Below are positions 9,439 through 19,414 of a DNA stretch of 64,000 nt, in pieces (within the stretch, counting starts at the first letter, position 1; each line of letters begins with the position of its first letter). The DNA comes from Flavobacterium terrae. GTDB taxonomy: Bacteria > Bacteroidota > Bacteroidia > Flavobacteriales > Flavobacteriaceae. The DNA is taken from NCBI RefSeq assembly GCF_900142035.1, contig NZ_FQZI01000003.1, positions 310,001-374,000 on the forward strand, in the 5' to 3' direction. Both the position numbers and the translations under genes were made by a program. Under the pieces are notes generated by a model. That model had not been told where the DNA came from. It saw only the letters and a list, made by a program, of their open reading frames with translations, and did not search any database.

Positions 9439-10128
9439 TTAACCTTTTAAGTTTCCCATTCCACCATCTACCGAAAATATTTGACCAGTAACCCAACTTG
9501 ATTTTTCACTTAATAAAAAAGAAATCATATTTGCAATATCTTCTGGCTGTCCTATTTTTTGCATTGGATTACGTTTCTGCATCGCTTCAATTTTTTCATC
9601 GTTTGTTAAAAATTTTGCACTTAGTGGCGTATCAACCAATGATGGAGCGATAGCATTTACTCGTATTGTTGGTGCAAATTCTGAAGCTAGTGATCTTGTT
9701 AAGCCTTCTATTGCGCCTTTTGCCATAGCTATTGAAGAATGAAATGGCATCCCAATTCCAACAGCAACTGAGCTTATTAAGACAATAGATGCATTAGATG
9801 ATTGCTTTAAATTGGGTAAGTATTTTTGAATTACATTTACTGCTCCAAGCGCATTAATTCTGAAATCATTAATGAACTCTTCATCCTTATACCTATGAAA
9901 AGGTTTTAAATTTATAGTTCCAGGATAGTAAACAATGCCATCTAATGATACTTCTAGTTGAGGTAAGTTTTCTACAGAATAATCTATCACTGAAAAAGAT
10001 GAATCATAATCACTAATTTCTCCTTTAGTACTCAGTCCAATAACATCATAAAACTCATTTTGTAATATAGTTTTAGCTGAGATTGCTATTGCGCTTGATG
10101 CTCCTGCAAATAAAACTGTTTTTCTCAT
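9439..10128 (-). CDS. SDR family protein lacking the catalytic tyrosine
   Basis: 229 residues, a compact single-domain SDR. It has the cofactor motif GASSAIA near the start, ISSVAVG (catalytic-serine region), PxxVDTP-like IAPSLVDTPLS, and the C-terminal SVDGGMG. The YxxxK motif is broken: the aligned segment reads I133-A-M-A-K137 in SSIAMAKGAIEG, so lysine is kept but tyrosine is isoleucine. A classical oxidoreductase mechanism is therefore doubtful; it may bind a nucleotide as a regulator or use other chemistry. First gene of the cryptochrome operon, with a 10-base inverted repeat about 77-113 bases upstream. I recall similar cryptochrome-linked SDRs with the same change, so this may be family-wide rather than decay. 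Confidence 0.85.
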   Translation of the reverse strand: MRKTVLFAGASSAIAISAKTILQNEFYDVIGLSTKGEISDYDSSFSVIDYSVENLPQLEVSLDGIVYYPGTINLKPFHRYKDEEFINDFRINALGAVNVIQKYLPNLKQSSNASIVLISSVAVGIGMPFHSSIAMAKGAIEGLTRSLASEFAPTIRVNAIAPSLVDTPLSAKFLTNDEKIEAMQKRNPMQKIGQPEDIANMISFLLSEKSSWVTGQIFSVDGGMGNLKG

Positions 10129-10204
10129 CGTTATGCTATTTTTTATTTGATACTATTTTTAAAGTAATTTCATGAAATAGTCATCATACTCTAAGTTGCA
10201 AAAA

Positions 10205-10240
10205 TTTTGTTTAATTTTTATTACATAAAGTTAAACAAAA
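10205..10240. promoter_or_regulatory. 10-bp inverted repeat upstream of the cryptochrome operon, candidate operator
   Basis: TTTTGTTTAA at 10205-10214 and its exact reverse complement TTAAACAAAA at 10231-10240 are separated by 16 AT-rich bases. The arms lie 77-113 bases before the SDR start and well away from the metallopeptidase terminator at 10277-10303. The spacing (about two and a half helical turns between arm centres) suits a dimeric or tetrameric regulator. A light-responsive MerR/LitR type is a guess from the operon content. Confidence 0.45.
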
Positions 10241-10276
10241 ATAAATTTACAAAACAGATTAAGCTCAAATTTTTGC

Positions 10277-10303
10277 AAAAAAAAAGCCAACATTACGTTG
10301 GCT
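10277..10303 (-). terminator. Rho-independent terminator of the YpfJ-like gene
   Basis: On the minus strand AGCCAAC-GTAAT-GTTGGCT is followed by a run of eight T (plus-strand A tract 10277-10284). It lies 23 bases past the stop of the gene at 10326-11180. Confidence 0.85.
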
Positions 10304-10325
10304 CTATTTAGATATAAATTTTATT

Positions 10326-11180
10326 TTAATTTAGTTCTGCGAATGTATCTCCTTGACGGATATCACCCGTTTTGAATCCTCTCATAAACCAATACTTTCT
10401 TTGCTCTGAAGTACCATGAGTAAATGATTCGGGTACAACATGTCCTTGCATTCTTTCCTGAATTGCATCATCACCTACAGCTTGTGCTGCACTTAATGCT
10501 TCATCAATATCATCAGCATCAAGGTTTTCTTGGTTATATTTAGCCCAAACTCCTGCATAAAAATCAGCCTGTAGTTCTAAAGCTACTGAAAGTTTGTTTG
10601 CTTCAACTTGATTCATTCTTGATTGTAACTGACGAACTTTATTTGAAGTTCCTAATACCGTTTGAATATGATGACCTACTTCATGAGCAATTACATATGC
10701 AATTGCAAAATCACCGCCTTTTGCTCCAAAACGAGTTTGTAATTCGTTAAAAAAAGCTAAATCCATATATACTTTTTCATCTCCTGGACAATAAAAAGGT
10801 CCAGACGCAGCTGAAGCACTTCCACATGCTGTTTCTACTGCATCAGTAAACATTACCATTTTAGGAAAACGATACTTCATATTGTTTTCTTGAAATATTT
10901 TTTGCCAAGTATCTTCATTATCCGCAAACATTGTTGAAACGAATTCACCAACTACTTTCTCTTCTTTAGTCAATTCTCTTTGTTCAGTTTGAGTTGTAGT
11001 TTGTCCTTGATTCATTTGCTCTAACATAGGGGCTAATGTTTGACCAGTTTCACCCCCAAACAAATTAAGTAATAGAATAATAATTCCTAGAGCACCACCT
11101 CCAGCAACAACTTTACCTCCTGTTGACATTCCTCTCCTATCTTCTACGTTTTCACTTTGACGTCTACCTTGCCATTTCAT
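10326..11180 (-). CDS. YpfJ/KPN_02809-type neutral zinc metallopeptidase
   Basis: 284 residues, the family length. The N-terminal MKWQGRRQSENVEDRRG is the family signature, followed by one membrane segment (about 24-44: VVAGGGALGIIILLLNLFGG) and an acidic linker. The zinc site is in VIAHEVGHHIQ near residue 165, with a downstream third-ligand region ELQADFYAGVWA. The C-terminus has the family motif SEQRKYWFMRGFKTGD. It is probably anchored in the inner membrane with the protease domain outside. Substrate unknown. It ends in a clear terminator and begins 18 bases after the stop of the giant sensor kinase, so the two may be co-transcribed. A second metallopeptidase with the same HExxH/ExxAD arrangement is at 41889-42797. 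Confidence 0.92.
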   Translation of the reverse strand: MKWQGRRQSENVEDRRGMSTGGKVVAGGGALGIIILLLNLFGGETGQTLAPMLEQMNQGQTTTQTEQRELTKEEKVVGEFVSTMFADNEDTWQKIFQENNMKYRFPKMVMFTDAVETACGSASAASGPFYCPGDEKVYMDLAFFNELQTRFGAKGGDFAIAYVIAHEVGHHIQTVLGTSNKVRQLQSRMNQVEANKLSVALELQADFYAGVWAKYNQENLDADDIDEALSAAQAVGDDAIQERMQGHVVPESFTHGTSEQRKYWFMRGFKTGDIRQGDTFAELN

Positions 11181-11198
11181 AATTTTAAAAAGTTTAGT

Positions 11199-14100
11199 TT
11201 ATAGTTTATTTTTTTGCAACCATTTGAACAACATGCTCTCAAAAACATCCTTATCAATTGGTTTAGATATATAATCGTTCATACCAGACTCTATACATTT
11301 CTCTTTTTCGCCTTTAATTGTTCCTGCAGTTAGAGCAATAATAGGTACATTAGGATTAAATTTCCTAATATCAATGGCAGCTTCATAACCATTCATCACT
11401 GGCATTTGAATATCTAAAAGTACTAAATCAGGATTTACTTCACTACATTTTTCAACACCAATTTTTCCATTGCTTGCTTCGTAAATAATTGCCTCTGGAA
11501 TAATTTTCTTAATCATAGTTCGTGCCAAAAGCATATTGATTTTATTATCCTCGACAACTAATATTTTTTTAGACACGCTAAAAATTGATTTCTTATGATA
11601 TAAACTAATGTCTTCATAACTCACTTCTATTTCTTTTACATCAAAATCATATTCTGTCTCTAATACCTCTGGATAGTATTTTGTATTTAACTCAAAATAA
11701 AAAGTACTTCCTTTATTTAATTCACTCTCTAAATTTAATTCACTGTTCATTAATTTCAGAATTTTATTCGAAATTGCTAATCCTAATCCAGTTCCACCGT
11801 ACTTTCTGGTTGTCGAATTATCTTCCTGCGAAAATGGCTCGAATATTTTTTCCTGATTTGCTTTTTTAATACCTATTCCACTATCTATTACAACAAACTT
11901 GAGTGTTACATCTTTATCATTTTTACGAACAACATCAATTTGGAATTGAACCTTTCCTTTATTTGTAAACTTAACAGCATTAGACAATAAATTCAATAAA
12001 ACTTGCTTTACTCTTAGTGAATCTATCAAAATGTATTTTGGTACATCTTTATCTATATTTAAAGAAAGTGCAATGTTTTTTTGTTCGGAATCAAATCTAA
12101 TTATATCTATAATTTGATGGCAAAGCTCATGCAGGTTGGTTTTTTTGAATTCTAGTTCTAATTTACCAGTTTCAATTTTAGAAAAATCAAGTATATCATT
12201 AACTACTTCTAACAAAATGTCTGCAGAATGGTTTACTGTTGCTAAATATTCCTGCTGAGCACTATCCAGCTCAGTCTCTTTTAATATACTTGAAAACCCA
12301 ATTATTGCATTTAAAGGAGTTCTAATTTCATGGCTCATATTTGCTAAGAATTCAGATTTTGCCTTATTAGATGCTTCAGCATATTCACGAGCTTTGATTT
12401 CTGTTTCGATTTCTTTTTTGGCAGTAATATCGAATAAAATTCCTTCAATGAAAGCTATTTTACCATCTTTTAAAATAACATCTCCAAATTCCTCAACCCA
12501 TATATAATCACCATTACTTTTTCTTAACCTATAAACTACATGGAAAGGGATATGATTTTTGATACAATCGTTAGTGTAGTCTTTTAAATTTTCTCTATCA
12601 TCAGGATGAACAAAATCAATCAGAGAGGCTTTTTTGTTTAAAAACACAGATTTTTTATATCCAGTAAGTACTTCAATTTGATCATTTAGAAAAACTTTTG
12701 TCCATTTTTCATCATATTCAGAAAGGTAAACTGTTCCAGGTATACTATTGGTTAATAACTTAAATCGTTGCTCACTTTCCTGAAGTAATTCTTCATTTTG
12801 GACTCTTTCTATAGTTGTAGATATATTGTTAGCTAAAATTTGGAGTACACCAATTTCATCATCAGACCATTTTCTGCCATTTGTGCAATCATCAAAACCA
12901 ATAGATCCGTAAAATTGATTTTTTACAAAAATTGGAAAAATTAAAATAGTCAAAATACCCTGATCTTGCCAACGTTTTTTTATCTCAGGATTTTTAACTT
13001 CACTAACTATAGCATTGTACACTTTATTTTGAGCTAAAAATTCTAAAAATTCTTGACAACTTTCATAAGGCATATTTTGCAATATAGGATTATGAAATTG
13101 AACAGAAATATCAGTGTTTACCCACTCATTTTTTTGACTTAAAGTTTTAGCAACTGCATTGTTTTGAAAATAATAAACCCTATCTACTTTTGAAGCATTA
13201 CCAATAATTGGGAATATGTCATCAAAAATTGTAGCTAGGTCTTTTCCTTTTAATAGCTTTTCTGTAGAAACAGCAATTGCTGATAAAATCTCGGTTTTAA
13301 TTTTTAATTTACCTTCTGTTTCTAAACGTTTCTGTGACTCAATTGCAATTGCTATAACATCTGATACTGAACGCGCAAAATTAATATCATCATTATCCCA
13401 ATTTCTATATTCTTTAGTTATTTCAAGACATAAAATGGCCTCAATTTCTCCATTAAAAATAATTGGTACATCTAACATTGATTTTATACCATTATCAGGC
13501 AAATAATCTTTTACAAACTCCTTTACACTTTGAGTATTATAAACATCTGATGCTATTATAATATTGTCATTTTCAAGAGCTTTAAAATAATTAGGGCATT
13601 CTGAAAGGTTAGTAACAAAATTACCAGTATAATTATCTTCATTTAACGTATACAGCACTAAGCATTCTAATTCAGACTTTTTATAATTCCAATAACTAAT
13701 CCTATCAATATTAGCCCCTCTTGCCGCAGATTTTAAAATTTCTTTCAAAATATCTACAAAACTAGTTTCCTCTGGATAAATCTTTGTTACAAGCTTATTA
13801 ATTGTTTTATTGAACAATTCATTCTTTTCTTGTCTGTACTTTTGTTCTTTTTCAATATTCTTCAATATTGTAATATCACGTGCAATGGCTGCATAACCTA
13901 TAACTTTACCATCTGTATTACGAGATAAAGATACTTTTTGTGAAACCCACAATTTCTCTCCCGTCTTTTTAACAACAGGAAACTCTAAAAAAGGTATATC
14001 ATCAACATCTAATGAGTTAGTTTTATAAAACAATTCTACTTTTGCGGCATAATCGGGATGAATAAATGAAGTAAAATGTTTTCCTATGTAATCTTCTCGA

Positions 14101-17100
14101 GAGAAACCTAATAATTTTTCTGTGAACTTATTTATAAACGTAAAATATCCTCTAATATCCGTTTCATAAATCATGTCAGAAGCTGATTCGATGAGCTTTT
14201 TATATTGATTTTGAACCTCCACTTGCTCAGTAACATCTTGTCCAATACCTACATATAAATCATCTGAATATTTAGAATCTTTCCATTGAATAAATTTATA
14301 ACTGCCGTCTTTACATTTTAGTTTTCTTATGTAAAGTGTTTCACTTATTTTATAATTAACAGTTGAAAATTCAGCATCTTCTGTCAATGTCCAATAATTC
14401 ATTCCCTTAACTTCATCAACATTATAACCTAATATTTGTTGAATTGTTTCACTACAATAGACAACTTCCCCTTTTTTATTAACTGCCAATACCAATGAAG
14501 TTCCCTTATTAACAATGTTATCTGCAAATAAGAACTTATCCTTTGCATTTAAATTAACAATATATCTAACTTGATTAAGAATAGCGATAATAAAACAACT
14601 ATATAAGAATGCAACCATTACTTCTCTTGTTATAGCGTTTGAAGTATAAAGTGCTATTATTATACCAAATACCATAAAAACATATAGCCAATAGTATCGT
14701 ATTGATCTAAAAACACTATAGGATAAGAAAAATGCGACTAAAAAATCAAGAAAAGAAGCTATGTGATTAGGAAATAATATCATTTTCCTAACTGTTTCAA
14801 CAGCATAAATTAAAAGGAATATTGCAAATAAGTTTCTTAAATTATTTTGTACAATTTTAAAATTTTTACTTAACAAGTATACTCCAATGAGAATGATACC
14901 AACAAATATGTTAAATTGTAACGACTCTACCGCCCTTACATTTGTAATTTCTATTATAAAGTCAATGAGTGGGATTAAAATACCTAAAAAAAGAAAATAT
15001 AGACCAAATTGTTCATTTGAAGAATCAGCTTCAGCATAATTTTTGACAAAATCTTTATTATACTTAGCAGTCTTGCTAAAAATTAAAGAAATAACTAAAT
15101 AAATAATAGTAATTCCTCCTAAAATAAACCACCAACTCAAATAAAAAGGTTTATCAACTCTAAAAGAATAGCTGGCCACTGGACTAATAGGACGCCCAAT
15201 ATTGTCTACAACTCTAACCTTGAAAACATATTTACCAAAACTTAGGTTAGAATAGTTAATTGATCTTTGAGGTGTAGGTTTTGACCATTGGGCTTTTTCT
15301 AATCCTTCAAGTTTATAGGAATATAAAGCATTTTTCGAAACATTATTATTGATAGTTAAATAACTAAAAGTCAAATTATTCTCATCAACTTTGAATACAT
15401 GATTTGCTTGAGGTAAATTGTCCCAATGATTTTTTAAGTTTTCCCATCTTTTTGATTCATTAAAAAGAGTTAAGCCTGTAATTCTAACTTTAATGTTTTC
15501 TTTATAATTAGTTTTATAACTTCCTAAACATTGATACAATCCTTTTACAGTTGCTAGATAAATATCTCCATATTCATCTTTATACTGAGCTCTCATATTT
15601 GTCTCTAATCCAGTAAATCCGTTTTTAGAATTGTAATTATTGATATTTATAATTTTGCCCTCTTCATTCACTTTTACTTTAGCCAATCCAAAATTTGTTC
15701 CTATTAAAAGATCTCCTTCATTATTTGCTATTAGAGTATATATTAAAGTTGAAACTAAACCATTCTTTTCGGTGTAAAACCTTTTTCTAAATTTTTCGTC
15801 AACTAAAATCAATTTTTTATTACCCGAGAACCAAAAATTACCATAACTATCTTTAGTTCCAACTGATATAACTTCTGAAACAATTCTTCTAGATAAATAA
15901 AACTTACCTTTATTTTTTTTAAGAATAAACAAGCCATCACTTGTACCTACATACCAACTTTGATTGCTTAATTCTATAATTACAGAAACATAATCGCTAA
16001 AATTTCTTTTACCTTTAATTCTGTTTAAAAACTTGAAATTTTTATCTAATACAAATAGGCCATAACCAAAAGTCCCTATAAAATATTGCCCATCTTTATT
16101 TTGAAATAATGATGTAACTTTTAAATTTTCGTTGTCAGCATATTTTCTTATATCAACTTTTTTTATTCTACCTTTTTCTAGAATAGAAAGCCCCTGACTA
16201 CAACCAAAAACAATGTTTTTATTGTTATCAATAATCCCAACGTTCGAATTTTCTATTGGAAGTTTTCTTAAAAGTCTAATGTCGTCAGAACTATTAAAAA
16301 GTACCTCATTAACTGAATTATTATCCTCACTAAAATATAATTTATCATCACTCTTTAAAACACAAAAAGCTGTTGGCGAGTTCAACGATTCAACATTAGC
16401 AAAACTTATGAACTGCTGAGGTAATGTGATAAAAAGACCAGTTGCACTAGTAGCTATATATAAGTTTTTAGTATTGTCTTGAAAAAAGGAATTAACATAA
16501 TCTCCGTTAAACCCATTAGATTTATCAAAGAAAACATTAAAACTTCCATGACTTAAGCAAACACCTTTCGTGTCGTAACTGCTGAGCCATTTACTTCCTC
16601 TTTTAGTAACATAAATATTTTTGAGTGAGAAAAGTTTTCCAGAATCATCTTTTATAATTTCTGGATTTGATAGTTTTCCATTTTCATAAGTAAAAAGTTC
16701 TGCTTTGTCTGTACCAATGAATACCTTTCCTTTTTCACTTTTACTAACAGTTGTTCTACCATTAATTATTTTTGAAAAAAAAGGAGATATATTTCCATTT
16801 TTAAAGTTTAAAACCCCATCATTAGTAGCTAATAATATACTGCTGTCAATCAACTCTATAGCTGCATTAATTTGATTTATTGGTTTATCAAATTTTAATA
16901 GAAGTTTTAAATCATAATTTGCTGAAATCTGAAAAATTTCATTTGAAGTAATTGCAACAACTCCTTGTTTTGTTTTTAAAGTTTTAAAAACAAGATTTGT
17001 AGTTATTTCGTTTTTGTTGTTTTTAAAATTAAATTCTTTAAAAAAACTCAAACCGTCATAAACATAAATACCACTATAGCGAGTAGAAATTATTAGATTT

Positions 17101-17369
17101 CCATTTTGATCTTCAATTATATCAGTAATAAACTCGCCAGGCAAGCCTTTACTTTGATCAAAAATTTCATAACTAATTCCATCGTATTTAACTAATCCTC
17201 CTCCTTCAGTACCAATCCACAAATAATCTCTGCTGTCTTGAAAAACAACATTTATATTAGCTGATGGCAAACCATCTTCTTGATCAATACGCCTAAAATC
17301 ATATATCTGACCCGATACATGAATAGTAATAAAATACAGTAATATAAAGTAAAAGTACTTTTTAAGCAT
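11199..17369 (-). CDS. Giant hybrid sensor histidine kinase with periplasmic propeller
   Basis: 2056 residues. Order: signal peptide; two-component-regulator beta-propeller repeats (about 20-615, with [17 protein letters not shown] and many similar blades); Y_Y_Y domain (about 670-735); one membrane segment (about 745-768); then a further hydrophobic region of roughly six to seven helices (about 792-935); PAS (about 950-1060); PAS (about 1055-1165, [15 protein letters not shown]); two GAF domains (about 1185-1345 and 1350-1520); PAS (about 1535-1647); HisKA with [10 protein letters not shown] (His1680); HATPase with [19 protein letters not shown] and [10 protein letters not shown]; and a receiver with DIQMP (Asp1986) and SKPID. 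Bacteroidota one-protein regulators of this shape usually end in an AraC-type DNA-binding domain. Here none is present, so output must pass by phosphotransfer to another protein; no partner regulator lies in the window. Confidence 0.93.
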   Translation of the reverse strand: MLKKYFYFILLYFITIHVSGQIYDFRRIDQEDGLPSANINVVFQDSRDYLWIGTEGGGLVKYDGISYEIFDQSKGLPGEFITDIIEDQNGNLIISTRYSGIYVYDGLSFFKEFNFKNNKNEITTNLVFKTLKTKQGVVAITSNEIFQISANYDLKLLLKFDKPINQINAAIELIDSSILLATNDGVLNFKNGNISPFFSKIINGRTTVSKSEKGKVFIGTDKAELFTYENGKLSNPEIIKDDSGKLFSLKNIYVTKRGSKWLSSYDTKGVCLSHGSFNVFFDKSNGFNGDYVNSFFQDNTKNLYIATSATGLFITLPQQFISFANVESLNSPTAFCVLKSDDKLYFSEDNNSVNEVLFNSSDDIRLLRKLPIENSNVGIIDNNKNIVFGCSQGLSILEKGRIKKVDIRKYADNENLKVTSLFQNKDGQYFIGTFGYGLFVLDKNFKFLNRIKGKRNFSDYVSVIIELSNQSWYVGTSDGLFILKKNKGKFYLSRRIVSEVISVGTKDSYGNFWFSGNKKLILVDEKFRKRFYTEKNGLVSTLIYTLIANNEGDLLIGTNFGLAKVKVNEEGKIININNYNSKNGFTGLETNMRAQYKDEYGDIYLATVKGLYQCLGSYKTNYKENIKVRITGLTLFNESKRWENLKNHWDNLPQANHVFKVDENNLTFSYLTINNNVSKNALYSYKLEGLEKAQWSKPTPQRSINYSNLSFGKYVFKVRVVDNIGRPISPVASYSFRVDKPFYLSWWFILGGITIIYLVISLIFSKTAKYNKDFVKNYAEADSSNEQFGLYFLFLGILIPLIDFIIEITNVRAVESLQFNIFVGIILIGVYLLSKNFKIVQNNLRNLFAIFLLIYAVETVRKMILFPNHIASFLDFLVAFFLSYSVFRSIRYYWLYVFMVFGIIIALYTSNAITREVMVAFLYSCFIIAILNQVRYIVNLNAKDKFLFADNIVNKGTSLVLAVNKKGEVVYCSETIQQILGYNVDEVKGMNYWTLTEDAEFSTVNYKISETLYIRKLKCKDGSYKFIQWKDSKYSDDLYVGIGQDVTEQVEVQNQYKKLIESASDMIYETDIRGYFTFINKFTEKLLGFSREDYIGKHFTSFIHPDYAAKVELFYKTNSLDVDDIPFLEFPVVKKTGEKLWVSQKVSLSRNTDGKVIGYAAIARDITILKNIEKEQKYRQEKNELFNKTINKLVTKIYPEETSFVDILKEILKSAARGANIDRISYWNYKKSELECLVLYTLNEDNYTGNFVTNLSECPNYFKALENDNIIIASDVYNTQSVKEFVKDYLPDNGIKSMLDVPIIFNGEIEAILCLEITKEYRNWDNDDINFARSVSDVIAIAIESQKRLETEGKLKIKTEILSAIAVSTEKLLKGKDLATIFDDIFPIIGNASKVDRVYYFQNNAVAKTLSQKNEWVNTDISVQFHNPILQNMPYESCQEFLEFLAQNKVYNAIVSEVKNPEIKKRWQDQGILTILIFPIFVKNQFYGSIGFDDCTNGRKWSDDEIGVLQILANNISTTIERVQNEELLQESEQRFKLLTNSIPGTVYLSEYDEKWTKVFLNDQIEVLTGYKKSVFLNKKASLIDFVHPDDRENLKDYTNDCIKNHIPFHVVYRLRKSNGDYIWVEEFGDVILKDGKIAFIEGILFDITAKKEIETEIKAREYAEASNKAKSEFLANMSHEIRTPLNAIIGFSSILKETELDSAQQEYLATVNHSADILLEVVNDILDFSKIETGKLELEFKKTNLHELCHQIIDIIRFDSEQKNIALSLNIDKDVPKYILIDSLRVKQVLLNLLSNAVKFTNKGKVQFQIDVVRKNDKDVTLKFVVIDSGIGIKKANQEKIFEPFSQEDNSTTRKYGGTGLGLAISNKILKLMNSELNLESELNKGSTFYFELNTKYYPEVLETEYDFDVKEIEVSYEDISLYHKKSIFSVSKKILVVEDNKINMLLARTMIKKIIPEAIIYEASNGKIGVEKCSEVNPDLVLLDIQMPVMNGYEAAIDIRKFNPNVPIIALTAGTIKGEKEKCIESGMNDYISKPIDKDVFESMLFKWLQKNKL

Positions 17370-17453
17370 CTACGTATTTTTGATAGAATAATTACAGCCA
17401 ATGCTTAAAGTTATATAGAAATTTGCTAAAAAACTATACTTTTAAAAAAATAA

Positions 17454-18671
17454 TCATTTCTTACTCTTTTCTTCTATCCATTTTGACATAAATTTTGTCG
17501 AAGCAAATTGATTTTGAATTAAAAGATTGCCAATAAAATTATTTTTTCGATGCTCTATTAAACTATCATTAATTGAATAAATTTTATTCTCAAAATTAGA
17601 TACATACTCATTTTTGGTGAATTTTTTAGCAAGAATTGCTCTTGATTTAATTTGCTTTTCTTGCCAGATTTCACCATTCAAATAAAGATCAATTGCATTT
17701 TGCATAAATTTAGACATATCATCATTAACGAACCCATTCCAATCCATATTATTCACTATTCCTTCAGATCCAATAGATGTTGTTACAGAAGGTGTTCCTA
17801 CCTGCATTGCTTCTAAAAGCTTTCCTTTAATCCCTGCTCCAAAACGTAAAGGAGCCAATAAGACTTTTGCATCCTCAATGACTTTCAAAGCATCATCTGC
17901 CCTACCTTTAATCAAAAAACCTTCTTTTTCATTATGCAATTGTTCTATTTTTTGAGAGGAGTAGGCCCCATAAATATTCAAATTAGCATCCAGAGTATTT
18001 CTTTTAATTTCTTTCCAAATTTTTTTCAACTGTAAAACTGTATCATAATTGGGTTCATGCAGAAAATTTCCAATAAAAACATAATCTTTCCTTTCATTAA
18101 AAGACTTAAAATCATCTTTTGGATTGAAAAACATTGGCAGATAAAACAACAAAGAATTATCAATTTTAAAAATGGTATTTAAGACATCCATTTCAAAATC
18201 AGAAACCATGAGTGATAAATCACAACGATAGATACTTGCTATTTCTCTCTTTGCAGATTCTTCTTCCAATAAATTTTCTTGTTTAAAAACTGAATTATTT
18301 TTTATTGCTTTTTGCCTAGCATACCTCAAACAATGTAGATCTTCAGTATCTAGAATCCGAATAGCATTAGGACAATTTTCTATTACTCTCCAACCAAATT
18401 GTTCTTCTGATATAAACCTGTCAAATAACACAATATCAGGATTTAATTCATTTATATATAAATCAAAACTTGAACTATTCAATTCAATGTTTTTCTTTTC
18501 AACATTAATAAAATTTAAATCAAATGAAAAATCACTTTCTTGAGCAGATGATGCAAAGGTTACTTTGTACCCTTGTTCTTGGAATAATTCAATTAATTGC
18601 AACATTCTCGTTCCTGCTGCTGATGATTTGGGTTCTGGAAAAACTAAACCTATAACTAAAAGTGTTTTCAA
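17454..18671 (-). CDS. Glycosyltransferase with GT-B fold
   Basis: About 405 residues if translation starts at TTG 18671, giving MKTLLVIGLVFPEPKSSAAG, a normal Rossmann opening for this fold. An ATG at 18704 would add 11 residues (beginning MIYIYFCLKK). That ATG lies upstream of a well-formed promoter (TTG at 18711-18713, 18-base spacer, TATTTTTG at 18685-18692), which argues against it. The C-terminal half has the nucleotide-sugar binding pattern: VFIGNFLHEPNYDTVLQL, INIYGAYSS-like, APLRFGAGIKGKLLEAMQVGTPSVTTSIGSEG. This is the pattern of group 1/GT4-like transferases. Acceptor unknown; probably surface polysaccharide or protein glycosylation. No other glycan genes are adjacent. Confidence 0.85.
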   Translation of the reverse strand: MKTLLVIGLVFPEPKSSAAGTRMLQLIELFQEQGYKVTFASSAQESDFSFDLNFINVEKKNIELNSSSFDLYINELNPDIVLFDRFISEEQFGWRVIENCPNAIRILDTEDLHCLRYARQKAIKNNSVFKQENLLEEESAKREIASIYRCDLSLMVSDFEMDVLNTIFKIDNSLLFYLPMFFNPKDDFKSFNERKDYVFIGNFLHEPNYDTVLQLKKIWKEIKRNTLDANLNIYGAYSSQKIEQLHNEKEGFLIKGRADDALKVIEDAKVLLAPLRFGAGIKGKLLEAMQVGTPSVTTSIGSEGIVNNMDWNGFVNDDMSKFMQNAIDLYLNGEIWQEKQIKSRAILAKKFTKNEYVSNFENKIYSINDSLIEHRKNNFIGNLLIQNQFASTKFMSKWIEEKSKK

Positions 18672-18684
18672 AGTTTTTTTTAAA

Positions 18685-18692
18685 CAAAAATA
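18685..18692 (-). promoter_or_regulatory. Promoter of the glycosyltransferase gene
   Basis: Minus-strand TATTTTTG matches TAnnTTTG, with TTG 18 bases upstream (18711-18713). The predicted RNA start near 18680 leaves only a few bases before the TTG codon at 18671 and excludes the ATG at 18704. Confidence 0.55.
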
Positions 18693-18721
18693 GATATAAA
18701 TCATAAATCACAAATAAAATG

Positions 18722-18729
18722 TAATTTTG
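18722..18729 (+). promoter_or_regulatory. -7 box of miaE
   Basis: TAATTTTG matches TAnnTTTG and sits 18 bases before the miaE ATG. It faces the glycosyltransferase promoter at 18685-18713. I see no clear -33 TTG. Confidence 0.5.
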
Positions 18730-18747
18730 CACTTCAATCTTTGAACT

Positions 18748-19329
18748 ATGTTAGGATTAAAATTAAAAACTGACCCAAGATGGGTAAATATTGCAGAAGA
18801 TAATTTGGGAGAGATTTTATCAGACCATGCATGGTGTGAACAAAAAGCTGCAACTAATGCAATAAACTTAATAATTAATAACTCTGAGAAAGAAGATCTA
18901 GTCACCGAAATGACTAAAATTGCTATTGAGGAAATGGATCATTTTAGAATGGTACATGATATTATCAAAGCAAGAGGTTTTGAATTTACAAGAGAACGCA
19001 AAGATGATTACGTAGGTTTGCTAACTAAATTTTTAAAAAAAGATGGTAGTAGAGATCAATCAATGATTGATCGTTTACTTTTTGCGGCCATGATTGAAGC
19101 AAGAAGTTGTGAGCGCTTTAAAGTGCTTTCTGAAAATATTAATGATGAGGAATTATCTCAATTTTATAGAGAATTAATGATATCTGAAGCCAATCATTAT
19201 ACAACATTCTTAAATTTTGCTCGAAAATATGGTGAAAGAGAATATGTTGACAATCGATGGAAACAATGGATTGAATATGAAGAAAGTATCATTGTAAATT
19301 TTGGCAAAAAAGAAACTATTCATGGATAA
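18748..19329 (+). CDS. miaE: tRNA-(ms2io6A)-hydroxylase MiaE
   Basis: 193 residues. Non-haem di-iron, ferritin-like enzyme that hydroxylates the isopentenyl group of ms2i6A37 in tRNAs reading U-starting codons. The opening LGLKLKTDPRWVNIAEDNL is the family signature. Glu/His ligands of the four-helix bundle are visible in DHAWCEQKAA, IEEMDHFRMV, EARSCERFKVL and SEANHYTTFL. It stands alone between a divergent glycosyltransferase and a strong terminator (19335-19362). Its -7 box is 18 bases before the ATG, so the leader is very short. Cytoplasmic. Confidence 0.93.
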   Translation: MLGLKLKTDPRWVNIAEDNLGEILSDHAWCEQKAATNAINLIINNSEKEDLVTEMTKIAIEEMDHFRMVHDIIKARGFEFTRERKDDYVGLLTKFLKKDGSRDQSMIDRLLFAAMIEARSCERFKVLSENINDEELSQFYRELMISEANHYTTFLNFARKYGEREYVDNRWKQWIEYEESIIVNFGKKETIHG

Positions 19330-19334
19330 AGTTT

Positions 19335-19362
19335 AAAGCGTTCAAATTTGAACGCTTTTTTT
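19335..19362 (+). terminator. Rho-independent terminator of miaE
   Basis: Perfect 12-bp arms AAAGCGTTCAAA / TTTGAACGCTTT (19335-19358) followed by a T run. Confidence 0.9.
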
Positions 19363-19414
19363 GTAACATTTTTTTTAATTAAAACTCTAATTAGTAAACT
19401 TAAAAACTAAAAAA

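Noticed and set aside
11681..16419. Short open frames on the plus strand inside the sensor kinase gene
   Set aside because: They lie wholly within a well-supported gene on the other strand, with no start context or protein family.
18672..18704. ATG start of the glycosyltransferase at 18704
   Set aside because: A well-spaced promoter lies downstream of this ATG, so it is unlikely to be in the message; TTG 18671 gives a normal N-terminus.
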